This document shows, one piece after another, positions 16,778 through 25,523 of a stretch of DNA of 64,000 nucleotides. Source of the DNA: Rhodanobacteraceae bacterium. Lineage in GTDB: Bacteria; Pseudomonadota; Gammaproteobacteria; Xanthomonadales; Rhodanobacteraceae. A program made the translations under genes and the position numbers. Location: assembly GCA_004299705.1 (NCBI GenBank), contig SCQS01000034.1, positions 113,677 to 177,676 of the forward strand, read 5' to 3'. The notes beneath the pieces are model-generated. The model ran no database searches and was not told where the DNA came from. It saw only the letters and a list, made by a program, of their open reading frames with translations. The first letter of the stretch is position 1. The number at the start of each line of letters is the position of its first letter.

Positions 16778-18960
16778 AATGGGTCACGTTGCTGGCCGGG
16801 CTCTGTGTGTTGCCATGGGCAACCGCGAACGCGGCGCAATTCGACATCGTTCCCGAACCGCAGCACGTCACGGCCGGACACGGCGTATTCGAGTTGCAGG
16901 ATGGTGGGCGCATCGCGGCGCCTGCCAATGCGCGTGCGCAATGGATCGCGGGTTTCCTGCGCGACAAGATCAAGCAGCAGACCGATGTCGATCTGAAAAT
17001 CGTCACCACCCCAGACGAGGGCCGCATCACCTTGCGCATCGATCCGTCCATCAAGGGCAACGACGCGTACCGGCTGGACGTGACGCGCAAGGGCGTGGTC
17101 ATCGCTGCCGCTGACGATCGCGGCCTGTTCTGGGGCGTCGAAACCTTGCGGCAGTTGCTGCCGCTGCAGAATGAAACGCCACCGACGATTCCCGCAGTCA
17201 GCATCCAGGACGCGCCGCGTTATGCGTGGCGCGGGGTGATGCTGGATACCGCACGACACTTTTACCCAGTCGATTTCATCAAGCGCCAGATCGACCTGAT
17301 GGCGTATTACAAGTTCGACGTGTTCCACTGGCACCTGACCGACGACCAGGGCTGGCGCATCCAGATCAAGCAGTATCCGAAACTCACCAGCGTGGGAGCG
17401 TGGCGCAAGGAAGCCGACGGCAGCCGCTACGGCGGGTTCTACACGCAGGCTCAGATTCGCGACGTCGTGGCCTACGCCCGTGCACGCAACATCATGGTGG
17501 TGCCGGAAATCGAGATGCCGGGGCACACCAGCGCGGCGATCGCGGCGTATCCGGAACTGTCGTGCAGCGGCAAGCAGATTACGGTGCCGACGACCTGGGG
17601 CGTGTTCCGCAATGTCGATTGCGTGGGCAAGGACGGCACCTTCACGTTTCTGGACAACGTGCTCGATGAAGTGACCAAGCTGTTCCCATCGCCGTACGTG
17701 CACATCGGCGGCGACGAGGTCCCGGAAGGCGTATGGGCCGACTGCGCGTCGTGCCAGGCGCTCGCGAAGGAAAAAGGGCTGCAGGGCGAAGCCGGGCTGC
17801 ACAGTTACTTCGTCAAGCGCATCCAGCAATACCTTGCCGGCAAGGGCAAGGCCCTGATTGGCTGGGACGAGATCATGGAAGGCGGGATGGATCCGAATGC
17901 GATCGTGGAAATCTGGCGCGGGCCACAGGAAGCCGCCAAGGCGCTGGCCAACGGCAACCGCATCATCATCGCCGGACCGTTTTACCTCGATACGCCGATC
18001 GATCGCATGACGTTGAAGGATCTCTATCGCACCGATCCGTTCGACAACCCGCTATACGCCAAGCACTCGAAGCAGGTACTAGGCGGCGAAGCGCCCTTGT
18101 GGAGCGAACGCGCGACGCCGTTGAATGCCGACGCGCGGCTGTATCCGCGCCTGCTTGCGATCTCCGAACATTTCTGGAACCCGGACGCGCACGACTGGAA
18201 CGACTTCCTGCTGCGCGCGCGCGGGCAGGAGGCATGGCTGGCTTCGCGGCACGTTGCCTATGGCCCCGAGGACAAGGACATCGTCGACTATCACTTGAGT
18301 TTCAACCCGACCTACAAGCGCTGGCGGCTGCGCGCCACACGCGGGTTCGATGACCTGCGCCTGCATTACACCCTCGATGGCAGCCAGCCGACTGCCGGGT
18401 CGCCTTCGTTCGGTGACGTGCTCGACTTGTACGCCCCAGCCACGCTCACGGTCGCGCCGTTCCGCGGCGACGTGCAATACCAGGCCAGCCAGACGTTCAA
18501 GATGGTCCCGAATCTCGCGCTGGGCGATCCCGTCACCTTTGCGACGCCGCCATCCGCGCGGTATTCGGGTGATCTGACCGACGGCATCCTCGGCAGCCAG
18601 TACAACGATGGCGACTGGGCGGGCTGGCAGGACGCGGACATGGATGCAACGATCGATCTCGGCAACCCGACCGAGTTGCACGCGATCGATGCGCGCTTCC
18701 TGCAAAACGCGCAGGACTGGATCCTGTTGCCGCGCAGCGTGAGTTTCGAGGTGTCTGGCGACGGCAAGAGCTGGACGACCCTCAAGACCATCCCGATCAC
18801 CGTCGACCCGAACGACATGCGGCCGGCGATCCACGACATCACGTTCATGCCACCGTCGCCGATCGTGACCCGCTACGTCCGGCTGGTCGCCACGCGCTAC
18901 GGCCAACCCATCAACGGCATCCAGACCTGGATTTTCTCCGACGAGATCATCGTGAAATGA
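16768..18960 (+). CDS. Beta-N-acetylhexosaminidase, GH20
   Basis: A 730-residue exported enzyme: signal peptide (about 1-22), GH20b N-terminal domain (about 25-145), the catalytic barrel from about 152 (RYAWRGVMLDTARHFYP) and the catalytic Asp316-Glu317 pair in HIGGDE. The C-terminal part includes a short chitobiase-type beta domain (about 505-575) and a discoidin/F5-8C-like carbohydrate-binding domain (about 590-725; LTDGILGSQYNDGDW). It removes terminal beta-GlcNAc or GalNAc, here most likely antennary GlcNAc and the chitobiose core. Its start overlaps the fuconolactonase by 10 bp and its stop overlaps the next start as ATGA. Confidence 0.93.
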   Translation: MRLKWVTLLAGLCVLPWATANAAQFDIVPEPQHVTAGHGVFELQDGGRIAAPANARAQWIAGFLRDKIKQQTDVDLKIVTTPDEGRITLRIDPSIKGNDAYRLDVTRKGVVIAAADDRGLFWGVETLRQLLPLQNETPPTIPAVSIQDAPRYAWRGVMLDTARHFYPVDFIKRQIDLMAYYKFDVFHWHLTDDQGWRIQIKQYPKLTSVGAWRKEADGSRYGGFYTQAQIRDVVAYARARNIMVVPEIEMPGHTSAAIAAYPELSCSGKQITVPTTWGVFRNVDCVGKDGTFTFLDNVLDEVTKLFPSPYVHIGGDEVPEGVWADCASCQALAKEKGLQGEAGLHSYFVKRIQQYLAGKGKALIGWDEIMEGGMDPNAIVEIWRGPQEAAKALANGNRIIIAGPFYLDTPIDRMTLKDLYRTDPFDNPLYAKHSKQVLGGEAPLWSERATPLNADARLYPRLLAISEHFWNPDAHDWNDFLLRARGQEAWLASRHVAYGPEDKDIVDYHLSFNPTYKRWRLRATRGFDDLRLHYTLDGSQPTAGSPSFGDVLDLYAPATLTVAPFRGDVQYQASQTFKMVPNLALGDPVTFATPPSARYSGDLTDGILGSQYNDGDWAGWQDADMDATIDLGNPTELHAIDARFLQNAQDWILLPRSVSFEVSGDGKSWTTLKTIPITVDPNDMRPAIHDITFMPPSPIVTRYVRLVATRYGQPINGIQTWIFSDEIIVK

Positions 18961-20165
18961 ACCTGCGTCCACGCCAAGTCCTGTACCCGTGGCATTGGCT
19001 GGTTCTGCTGCTGTTGCTGCTTTCGACATCGTGCGCGGTGGCCGCGGCGGGCACCGCGCCAGCCCGAACCCCGCCGATGGGCTGGAACAGTTGGAACCAC
19101 TACGGCGCCAGCGTCACCGCTGCGGACGTGCGCCACGCGGCCGATGCGATGGTCGCTTCCGGGATGGCCGCGGCCGGCTATCGCTACGTGATCATCGACG
19201 ACGGCTGGCAGGGCAAGCGCGATACCCGCGGTGTTCTGCATCCCAATGCAAAATTCCCGGACATGCGCGCGCTTGCCGCCTACGTGCACGGCAAGGGGCT
19301 GAAACTCGGCATTTACTCGTCGCCGGGCGAAAAGAGTTGCGGCGGATTCACCGGCAGCGCGGGTCACGAAGTGCAGGACGCGCGCGAGTTCGCCGCCTGG
19401 GGCGTGGATTATCTGAAGTACGACCTGTGCAGCTTCCGCCACCATCTCACCGGCAAGTCGGCATCGAAACAGGTGGCAGTGATGAAAGACGCCTATGCGC
19501 GCATGCACCGCGCCCTCGTGGCCACCGGTCGGCCGATCGTCTTTTCACTGTGCCAGTACGGCTGGGGCAGAGTGTGGGAGTGGGGCGCCGCGGTGGGTGG
19601 CAACCTGTGGCGTACCACCGACGACATCCGTCCAACGTACGCGAGCATGTGGTTCAACGCGAACTCCGAGCAGGGGCTTGCGCGTTGGGCGGGGCCGGGG
19701 CACTGGAACGATCCCGACATGCTGGAGATCGGCAATCGCGGGATGGACGATCCGGACATGGAGCGCAGCGAGATGAGCTTGTGGGCCTTGCTGGCTGCGC
19801 CGCTGATCGCGGGCAACGACCTCGCCACCATGGATGCCGCGACGCGCGCCACGCTGACCAATCGCGAGGTCATTGCGGTCGACCAGGATCCGTTGGGCGC
19901 GCAGGGTCATCGTGTTGCGCAGTCGGGGCCGATCCAGTTGTGGGTGAAGCCGCTGGCCGACGGCACGCTGGCGGTGGGCCTGTTCAACACCCTCGATCAT
20001 CCGCTCGATGCAACCCTCGATTTCAAGGCGCTGGGCCTGCACGGTCCGCTGCCGGCGCGCGACTTGTGGCGGCACGCGAACATCGGCAGCGTGGACACAC
20101 GACGTGTCTTCGGCGTGCCGGCGTTCGGCGTGGTGTTGTTGAAGCTCGGCCAACCAAAGCGTTGA
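18957..20165 (+). CDS. Alpha-galactosidase-type enzyme, GH27
   Basis: A 402-residue clan GH-D glycosidase with a hydrophobic signal sequence (about 11-31). The GH27 entry motif PPMGWNSWNHYG starts at residue 39. The predicted nucleophile is Asp156 (YLKYD), the acid/base Asp223 (WRTTDD), and WNDPDMLEIGN (250-260) is the family signature. The C-terminal beta domain is short. GH27 contains alpha-galactosidases, alpha-N-acetylgalactosaminidases and beta-L-arabinopyranosidases. Alpha-galactose is not part of standard plant N-glycans, so the substrate in this locus is open. A cysteine in LLSTSC hints at a lipoprotein, but the lipobox is poor. ATGA overlap with GH20 and a 23-bp gap to GH2 place it in the operon. 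Confidence 0.9.
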   Translation: MNLRPRQVLYPWHWLVLLLLLLSTSCAVAAAGTAPARTPPMGWNSWNHYGASVTAADVRHAADAMVASGMAAAGYRYVIIDDGWQGKRDTRGVLHPNAKFPDMRALAAYVHGKGLKLGIYSSPGEKSCGGFTGSAGHEVQDAREFAAWGVDYLKYDLCSFRHHLTGKSASKQVAVMKDAYARMHRALVATGRPIVFSLCQYGWGRVWEWGAAVGGNLWRTTDDIRPTYASMWFNANSEQGLARWAGPGHWNDPDMLEIGNRGMDDPDMERSEMSLWALLAAPLIAGNDLATMDAATRATLTNREVIAVDQDPLGAQGHRVAQSGPIQLWVKPLADGTLAVGLFNTLDHPLDATLDFKALGLHGPLPARDLWRHANIGSVDTRRVFGVPAFGVVLLKLGQPKR

Positions 20166-20188
20166 CCACTGGCAGACTGCGGGGTGAC

Positions 20189-22912
20189 ATGAGCGACGAT
20201 GTCTGCAAGGTGCATCCGCTGCCGCGAACGACAGGCGCGGTATCTCGGCGTTTTCAGTTCGCGGGGGCACTGATGATGATGCTGGTCGCCGTCACGCTGC
20301 AGCCGTTCGCGGCGACCGCCGCGCCATTGTCGACGCGGTCGCTGGATGCCGGTTGGCAATTCCGGTTGGCGCCCGGCGACCCGCATGTAAAAGCGCATCC
20401 GCATGCTGCCCGATGGCTGCCGGCCACGGTGCCGGGTTCGGCGCAAACGGATTTGATGGCGCTGAAGCTGGTGCCAGCGCCGTACTGGCGTACCAATGAG
20501 CCGAAGATCCAGTGGGTGGGCTTGTCCAACTGGCAATACCGCACGCACTTCGACGTCGATGCCGCGACGCTGGCACGCAGGCACATCGACATCGTGTTCG
20601 ACGGGCTGGATACCTTTGCCGATGTGTACTTGAACGGGCACAAGATTCTCTCCGCCGACAACATGTTCCGGCGTTGGCGGGTGCCGGTGAAGGCGCTGCT
20701 GCACGCGGGCACGAACACCCTGGAAGTGCGCCTGTATTCGCCGATCGAGCGCCTGCAGCCATGGCTGCTGAAGCAACCCTATGCGCTGCCGGGCGAGTTC
20801 GACTCGCCCTTCGGCGACGAACCCAAGGGCAAGCAGACCGCCAACTACGTGCGCAAGGCCGCGTACCAATACGGTTGGGACTGGGGCCCACGCATCGTCA
20901 CCGAGGGCATCTGGCAGGACGTGAAGCTGGAAAGCTGGGACGCGCTGCGGTTGACGGATTTCTCGATTGCACAGCCAGACGTCACCGCCGAGGTCGCCAA
21001 GCTGCAGGCGCAGCTTGAACTGCAATCGGACGCTACCGGCAGTGCGTACGTCGCGTTGCACTGGCGTGCACCGAACGGCGAGACGGGTTCGCTGGATCGC
21101 GACGTCACGTTGAAGGTCGGTGACAATGTCATCGCGATTCCATTCGAGATCGCGCATCCCGAACGCTGGTGGCCTGTGGGTTACGGCAAGCCGAACCTGT
21201 ATGACTTCCATGTCGATGTCGCAATGACCGGCGCAACCGCCGCCAGCGCCGATCGCGAAACGGGGCTGCGCAGCGTCGAACTGCGGCGTCAGAAAGACCA
21301 GTGGGGCAAGAGTTTCGAATTCGTGGTCAACGGCGTGCCGATTTTCGCCAAGGGCGCCAACTTCATCCCGATGGACAGTTTCCCCACGCGCGTCACGCCT
21401 GCGCGCATCCGGCGACTGCTGCAATCCGCGCGCGACGCCAACATGAACATGCTGCGGGTGTGGGGCGGAGGTTATTACTTGCCGGACGATTTCTATGCCG
21501 AGGCCGACAAGCTGGGCCTGATGATCTGGCAGGAATTCATGTTCGGTGGCGCGATCCCGCCGTCCGGCAAGGCGTTCCGCGACAACGTGCAGGTCGAGGC
21601 GATGCAGCAGGTGGAACGGTTGCGCGATCATCCCAGCATCGTGCTGTGGTGCGGCAACAACGAGGTCGAAACCGGCTGGGAATCCTGGGACGACCGCAAG
21701 AAGTTCAAGGCCTCGATCACGCCCACGCAACGCAAGCGGATCGAGCAGGGCATGCGCGAGCTGTTCGACCACGCCCTGCGCGACGTGGTGGCGAAGTACG
21801 AGCCAAGTGTTCCGTACTGGCCGAGTTCCCCCGGCACCGACTACGAAGGTCCGGTCAACGTCACCGACAACGGCGACTACCACTATTGGGACGTATGGTC
21901 GGGCAAGGCGCTGCCGGTGACGGCCTATCTCGACGTGACCCCACGCTTCATGACGGAATACGGCCTGCAGTCGATGCCCGACATGGCGACGATCGACGCG
22001 TTTACGGAACCATCGGACCGATCGATCGATTCGCCCGTGATCCGCGCGCACCAGAAATACGACCGGGGCGCGCATTACGACGAAAGCAAGGGCAACCAAC
22101 GATTGTTGTTGTACGTCGAACGCGAATTCGGCAAGCCCAAGAGTTTTGCCGCTCTGGATTATCTGAGTCAGGCGATGCAAGCCGAAGGCATCCAACTGGC
22201 GGCCGAGCACCTGCGCGCGTCGCGGCCCGAGAGCATGGGCTCGCTGTACTGGCAGCTCGACGACGTGTGGCCGGGCATCACCTGGTCCAGCATCGATTAC
22301 TACGGGCGCTGGAAGATGCTGCAGTATCACGCAAGGCGTTTCTATGCGCCGCTGCTGATTGCGGCGTTACGCAACAAGGGCACGACCAAGGTGTCGCTCG
22401 TATCCGACCGTACTACGGCGCTGCCCGTGCATTGGCGTGTACGGGTGATGGATTTCACAGGGAAAGTGTTGAGCGAACACACCGCGAGTGCCACGCTTGC
22501 GCCGCTGTCCAGCACCCACGTGGCCCGCTACAGCGACGCGCAACTGCTGCACGGTGCCGATCCGCGCACGACCTTCGCGGTGTTCGATCTGCTCGAAGGC
22601 GGCAAGGTGGTTTCGCGCAACCTGGTGTTCTTCGACCTACCCAAACAGTTGCTACTTCCCTTGCCGCACATCCGTACGCAATTGCGCGCGGACGCCGACG
22701 GCTACGCGTTGAACCTGGGCACGGACAAGCTGGCGCGCGGGGTGTGGGTGACGTTCGGCGCTCTCGACGCGCGGCTCTCCGACGACGCCTTCGACCTGCT
22801 GCCCGGGCAACACGTCACGCTGCAGGTACGCAGCAAGGCCAGCCTCGCTGCCTTGCGGAGCGCGTTGAAGGTGCAGGACATGGCGGGCGTGATGGCCGGG
22901 GCGCAACCGTGA
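20189..22912 (+). CDS. Beta-mannosidase, GH2
   Basis: A 907-residue GH2 enzyme with a signal peptide after a long N-terminal extension (hydrophobic core LMMMLVAVTLQPFAATA, about 28-44). The sugar-binding jelly roll (about 47-255) is followed by immunoglobulin-like and barrel domains. The predicted acid/base is Glu492 in WCGNNE and the nucleophile Glu590 in FMTEYG. The beta-mannosidase branch is indicated by QYGWDWGPR and RVWGGGYY. It would cleave the Man-beta-1,4-GlcNAc bond left after alpha-mannose removal. The ATG at 20189 is the first start after the GH27 stop; the frame is open far upstream, but that part lies over GH27 and is not GH2-like. Confidence 0.92.
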   Translation: MSDDVCKVHPLPRTTGAVSRRFQFAGALMMMLVAVTLQPFAATAAPLSTRSLDAGWQFRLAPGDPHVKAHPHAARWLPATVPGSAQTDLMALKLVPAPYWRTNEPKIQWVGLSNWQYRTHFDVDAATLARRHIDIVFDGLDTFADVYLNGHKILSADNMFRRWRVPVKALLHAGTNTLEVRLYSPIERLQPWLLKQPYALPGEFDSPFGDEPKGKQTANYVRKAAYQYGWDWGPRIVTEGIWQDVKLESWDALRLTDFSIAQPDVTAEVAKLQAQLELQSDATGSAYVALHWRAPNGETGSLDRDVTLKVGDNVIAIPFEIAHPERWWPVGYGKPNLYDFHVDVAMTGATAASADRETGLRSVELRRQKDQWGKSFEFVVNGVPIFAKGANFIPMDSFPTRVTPARIRRLLQSARDANMNMLRVWGGGYYLPDDFYAEADKLGLMIWQEFMFGGAIPPSGKAFRDNVQVEAMQQVERLRDHPSIVLWCGNNEVETGWESWDDRKKFKASITPTQRKRIEQGMRELFDHALRDVVAKYEPSVPYWPSSPGTDYEGPVNVTDNGDYHYWDVWSGKALPVTAYLDVTPRFMTEYGLQSMPDMATIDAFTEPSDRSIDSPVIRAHQKYDRGAHYDESKGNQRLLLYVEREFGKPKSFAALDYLSQAMQAEGIQLAAEHLRASRPESMGSLYWQLDDVWPGITWSSIDYYGRWKMLQYHARRFYAPLLIAALRNKGTTKVSLVSDRTTALPVHWRVRVMDFTGKVLSEHTASATLAPLSSTHVARYSDAQLLHGADPRTTFAVFDLLEGGKVVSRNLVFFDLPKQLLLPLPHIRTQLRADADGYALNLGTDKLARGVWVTFGALDARLSDDAFDLLPGQHVTLQVRSKASLAALRSALKVQDMAGVMAGAQP

Positions 22913-22917
22913 CGTGG

Positions 22918-25506
22918 ATGAAGTATCCCGGTGTCTGCGCACTGGTTTGTGCGCTGTTTCTCGCGACAAGCGCAACGGCGCAAACACCGGACGCGCGCGC
23001 CAAGGCGCTGGTCGCGAAAATGACGCTCAAGGAAAAGGTCGCGCAATTGCAGGCCGACGCGCCCGCGATTCCGCGCTTGCACGTGCCCGCGTACAACTGG
23101 TGGAATGAAGGCCTGCACGGGCTCGCGCGCGGCGGTTACGCCACGGTGTTCCCGCAATCGATCGGGCTGGCGGCAAGCTGGGATCCGCGACTGCTCAATG
23201 ACGTGGGTACCGTGGTGTCCATCGAAGCGCGTGCCCGCTTCAACGCGATCGGAGTAGACAAGGGTCACGGACGCTATCAGGGTCTGACCATCTGGGCGCC
23301 CAACATCAACATCGATCGCGATCCGCGCTGGGGCAGGGGGCAGGAAACTTACGGCGAGGATCCGTACCTGACCGGCCAGCTCGCCGTCGCGTTCATTCGC
23401 GGCATCCAGGGCGATGACCCCGCACATCCACGCGCGATCGCCACGCCCAAGCATTTCGCGGTACACAGCGGGCCCGAGCCCGGCCGCCACGGTTTCGACG
23501 TGGACGTTTCCCCGCACGACCTGGAAGCGACCTATCTGCCGGCCTTCCGTGCGGCGGTGACCGAAGGTCACGCGGGTTCGGTGATGTGCGCGTACAACGC
23601 GCTGCACGGCACGCCGGTGTGTGCCGACCGCTGGCTGTTGACCACGCTGCTGCGCAAGGACTGGGGATTCAAGGGTTACGTGGTATCCGATTGCGACGCG
23701 GTCGACGACATGACGCACTTTCATTATTTCAAACCCGATGATGCGCAGTCCTCCGCCGCCGCGATCAAGGCCGGCACCGACCTCGATTGCGGCAATGCCT
23801 ATGCGTCGCTGGGCGAGGCGGTACGCAAGGGTTACATCAAGGAATCGGTGCTGGATGCCGCGCTGGCGCGGCTGTTTGCGGCGCGCTACCGGCTCGGGAT
23901 ACTGGGTAACGATGCCGACGGTGCGTACGCGCACATCGGCCTCAACCAACTCGACAGCCGCGCGCACCGTGAACTGGCCTTGCGTGCCGCGCTCGAATCG
24001 ATCGTGCTTTTAAAGAATGAGCATGCGACGCTGCCATTGAAGGCCGGTATCAACCTCGCGGTCGTTGGCCCGGACGCCGATACGGTCGAGACCCTTGAAG
24101 CGAGTTACCACGGCACTGCACGGCATCCGGTCACGCCGCTGGAAGGCTTGCGCAAGCGCTTCGGTGCCGATCACGTCGGCTACGCGCAAGGTTCGCCCAT
24201 CACGGCCGGTGTGCCGATTCCGATACCGGAAACCGCATTGCGCACGGACGGCAAGCCGGGCCTGAAGGGCGAGTATTTCGCCAACACCGATTTCAGTGGA
24301 ACGCCGCGCGTCACGCGCACCGACCGCACGATCGACTTCGACTGGGATCACGTGACACCCGCCGCGGGATTGGGCGATCGCTACGCGGTGCGCTGGACCG
24401 GTGAACTGATTCCACCGGGGCCGGGTGATTACACGCTGGCCGTGCACGTCGATCGCTGCTTCGACTGCCATGGCCACGATCCCGTGCGCCTGTATCTCGA
24501 TGGCAAGCTGATCATCGACAGTCCCGGACATGGCAAGCCCATGCAGGCCGAGGTGCATTTCACCGACACCGCGCCACACAAGATCGAGCTGGAAATGGTG
24601 CACAGCGGGCAGGACCAGGGCATTCGCCTGCAATGGCTGGCGCCGCCCGCCGCGCAACTGGCCGAAGCCGAAGCCGCAGTGCGGCACGCCGACGTGGTGG
24701 TCGCGTTCGTGGGGCTGTCGCCCGACGTGGAAGGCGAGGAACTGCCGATCGACGTGCAAGGGTTCGACCACGGCGACCGCACCGACATCGCCTTGCCCGC
24801 GGCACAACGCATCCTGCTGGAACACGTGGCTGCGACCGGCAAGCCGCTGGTCGTGGTGCTGATGTCGGGTGGTGCGGTGGCGATCGATTGGGCGCAGCAA
24901 CATGCGGACGCGATCCTCGACGCGTGGTATCCGGGCGAGGCCGGTGGCACGGCGATCGCCCAGACACTGGCCGGCGACTACGATCCGGCGGGACGACTGC
25001 CGGTTACTTTCTATCGTTCGACCCGCGATTTGCCGCCTTACGTCAGCTATTCGATGCAGGGGCGCACCTATCGTTACTTCAAGGGCACGCCTCTGTACCC
25101 GTTCGGCTACGGGTTGAGTTACACGACCTTTGCTTACGCCGACCTTGGCCTGCCTAACGCAACACTGCAGGCCGGCGCCACACTGAAGGTCCGCGCGGAA
25201 GTGCGCAACACCGGCCGACGCGCCGGTGACGAAGTGGTGCAGGTGTATCTGGATTACCCGAAGGAATTGGCACTGGCACCGCGCCATGCACTAGTCGGCT
25301 TCCGGCGCGTGCATCTGGAACCGGGCGAGCGCCGCACCCTCGATTTTGAATTGACACCACGACAGTTGGGCAACGTCGATGCGGCAGGCGTGCGTGCAGT
25401 GACACCGGGTCGTTACAGTGTATTCGTGGGTGGCGGTCAGCCCGGTGGCGCCGCGGGCGTGTCGGCTTCCTTCACGATCAGTGGTCGCGACGTGCTGTCA
25501 CCTTGA
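22918..25506 (+). CDS. GH3 beta-glycosidase with PA14 domain, probable N-glycan beta-1,2-xylosidase
   Basis: An 862-residue exported enzyme. The signal peptide ends near TAQ (residue 22). The GH3 N-terminal barrel carries the nucleophile Asp258 in VSDCD; the SDC form is typical of the beta-xylosidase branch. A PA14 domain (about 448-590, GLKGEYFAN...) is inserted into the second GH3 domain, and a fibronectin-III-like domain ends the protein. It is followed by GH125 and GH92, the same order as nixI-nixJ-nixK of Xanthomonas campestris, where NixI is the GH3 beta-xylosidase acting on plant N-glycan. A GTG at 22909 overlapping the GH2 stop is an alternative start; the ATG at 22918 gives the cleaner signal peptide. 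Beta-glucosidase activity cannot be excluded. Confidence 0.87.
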   Translation: MKYPGVCALVCALFLATSATAQTPDARAKALVAKMTLKEKVAQLQADAPAIPRLHVPAYNWWNEGLHGLARGGYATVFPQSIGLAASWDPRLLNDVGTVVSIEARARFNAIGVDKGHGRYQGLTIWAPNINIDRDPRWGRGQETYGEDPYLTGQLAVAFIRGIQGDDPAHPRAIATPKHFAVHSGPEPGRHGFDVDVSPHDLEATYLPAFRAAVTEGHAGSVMCAYNALHGTPVCADRWLLTTLLRKDWGFKGYVVSDCDAVDDMTHFHYFKPDDAQSSAAAIKAGTDLDCGNAYASLGEAVRKGYIKESVLDAALARLFAARYRLGILGNDADGAYAHIGLNQLDSRAHRELALRAALESIVLLKNEHATLPLKAGINLAVVGPDADTVETLEASYHGTARHPVTPLEGLRKRFGADHVGYAQGSPITAGVPIPIPETALRTDGKPGLKGEYFANTDFSGTPRVTRTDRTIDFDWDHVTPAAGLGDRYAVRWTGELIPPGPGDYTLAVHVDRCFDCHGHDPVRLYLDGKLIIDSPGHGKPMQAEVHFTDTAPHKIELEMVHSGQDQGIRLQWLAPPAAQLAEAEAAVRHADVVVAFVGLSPDVEGEELPIDVQGFDHGDRTDIALPAAQRILLEHVAATGKPLVVVLMSGGAVAIDWAQQHADAILDAWYPGEAGGTAIAQTLAGDYDPAGRLPVTFYRSTRDLPPYVSYSMQGRTYRYFKGTPLYPFGYGLSYTTFAYADLGLPNATLQAGATLKVRAEVRNTGRRAGDEVVQVYLDYPKELALAPRHALVGFRRVHLEPGERRTLDFELTPRQLGNVDAAGVRAVTPGRYSVFVGGGQPGGAAGVSASFTISGRDVLSP

Positions 25507-25523
25507 CCCGAGGAATCGATTCC

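Noticed and set aside
18989..20188. A 1307-codon open frame that would extend the GH2 gene back over the GH27 gene.
   Set aside because: The extension lies in another frame over GH27 and shows no GH2-like features. The signal peptide and jelly roll begin after 20189.
19997..22330. Minus-strand open frame of 777 codons opposite GH27 and GH2.
   Set aside because: Same reason: no recognisable domain, His/Arg-rich shadow translation, and strong coding evidence on the plus strand.
21301..22908. A 1401-codon open frame suggesting a fusion ahead of the GH3 domain.
   Set aside because: The first part is a shadow frame of the GH2 gene with arginine/alanine-rich composition. A proper signal peptide starts at 22918.
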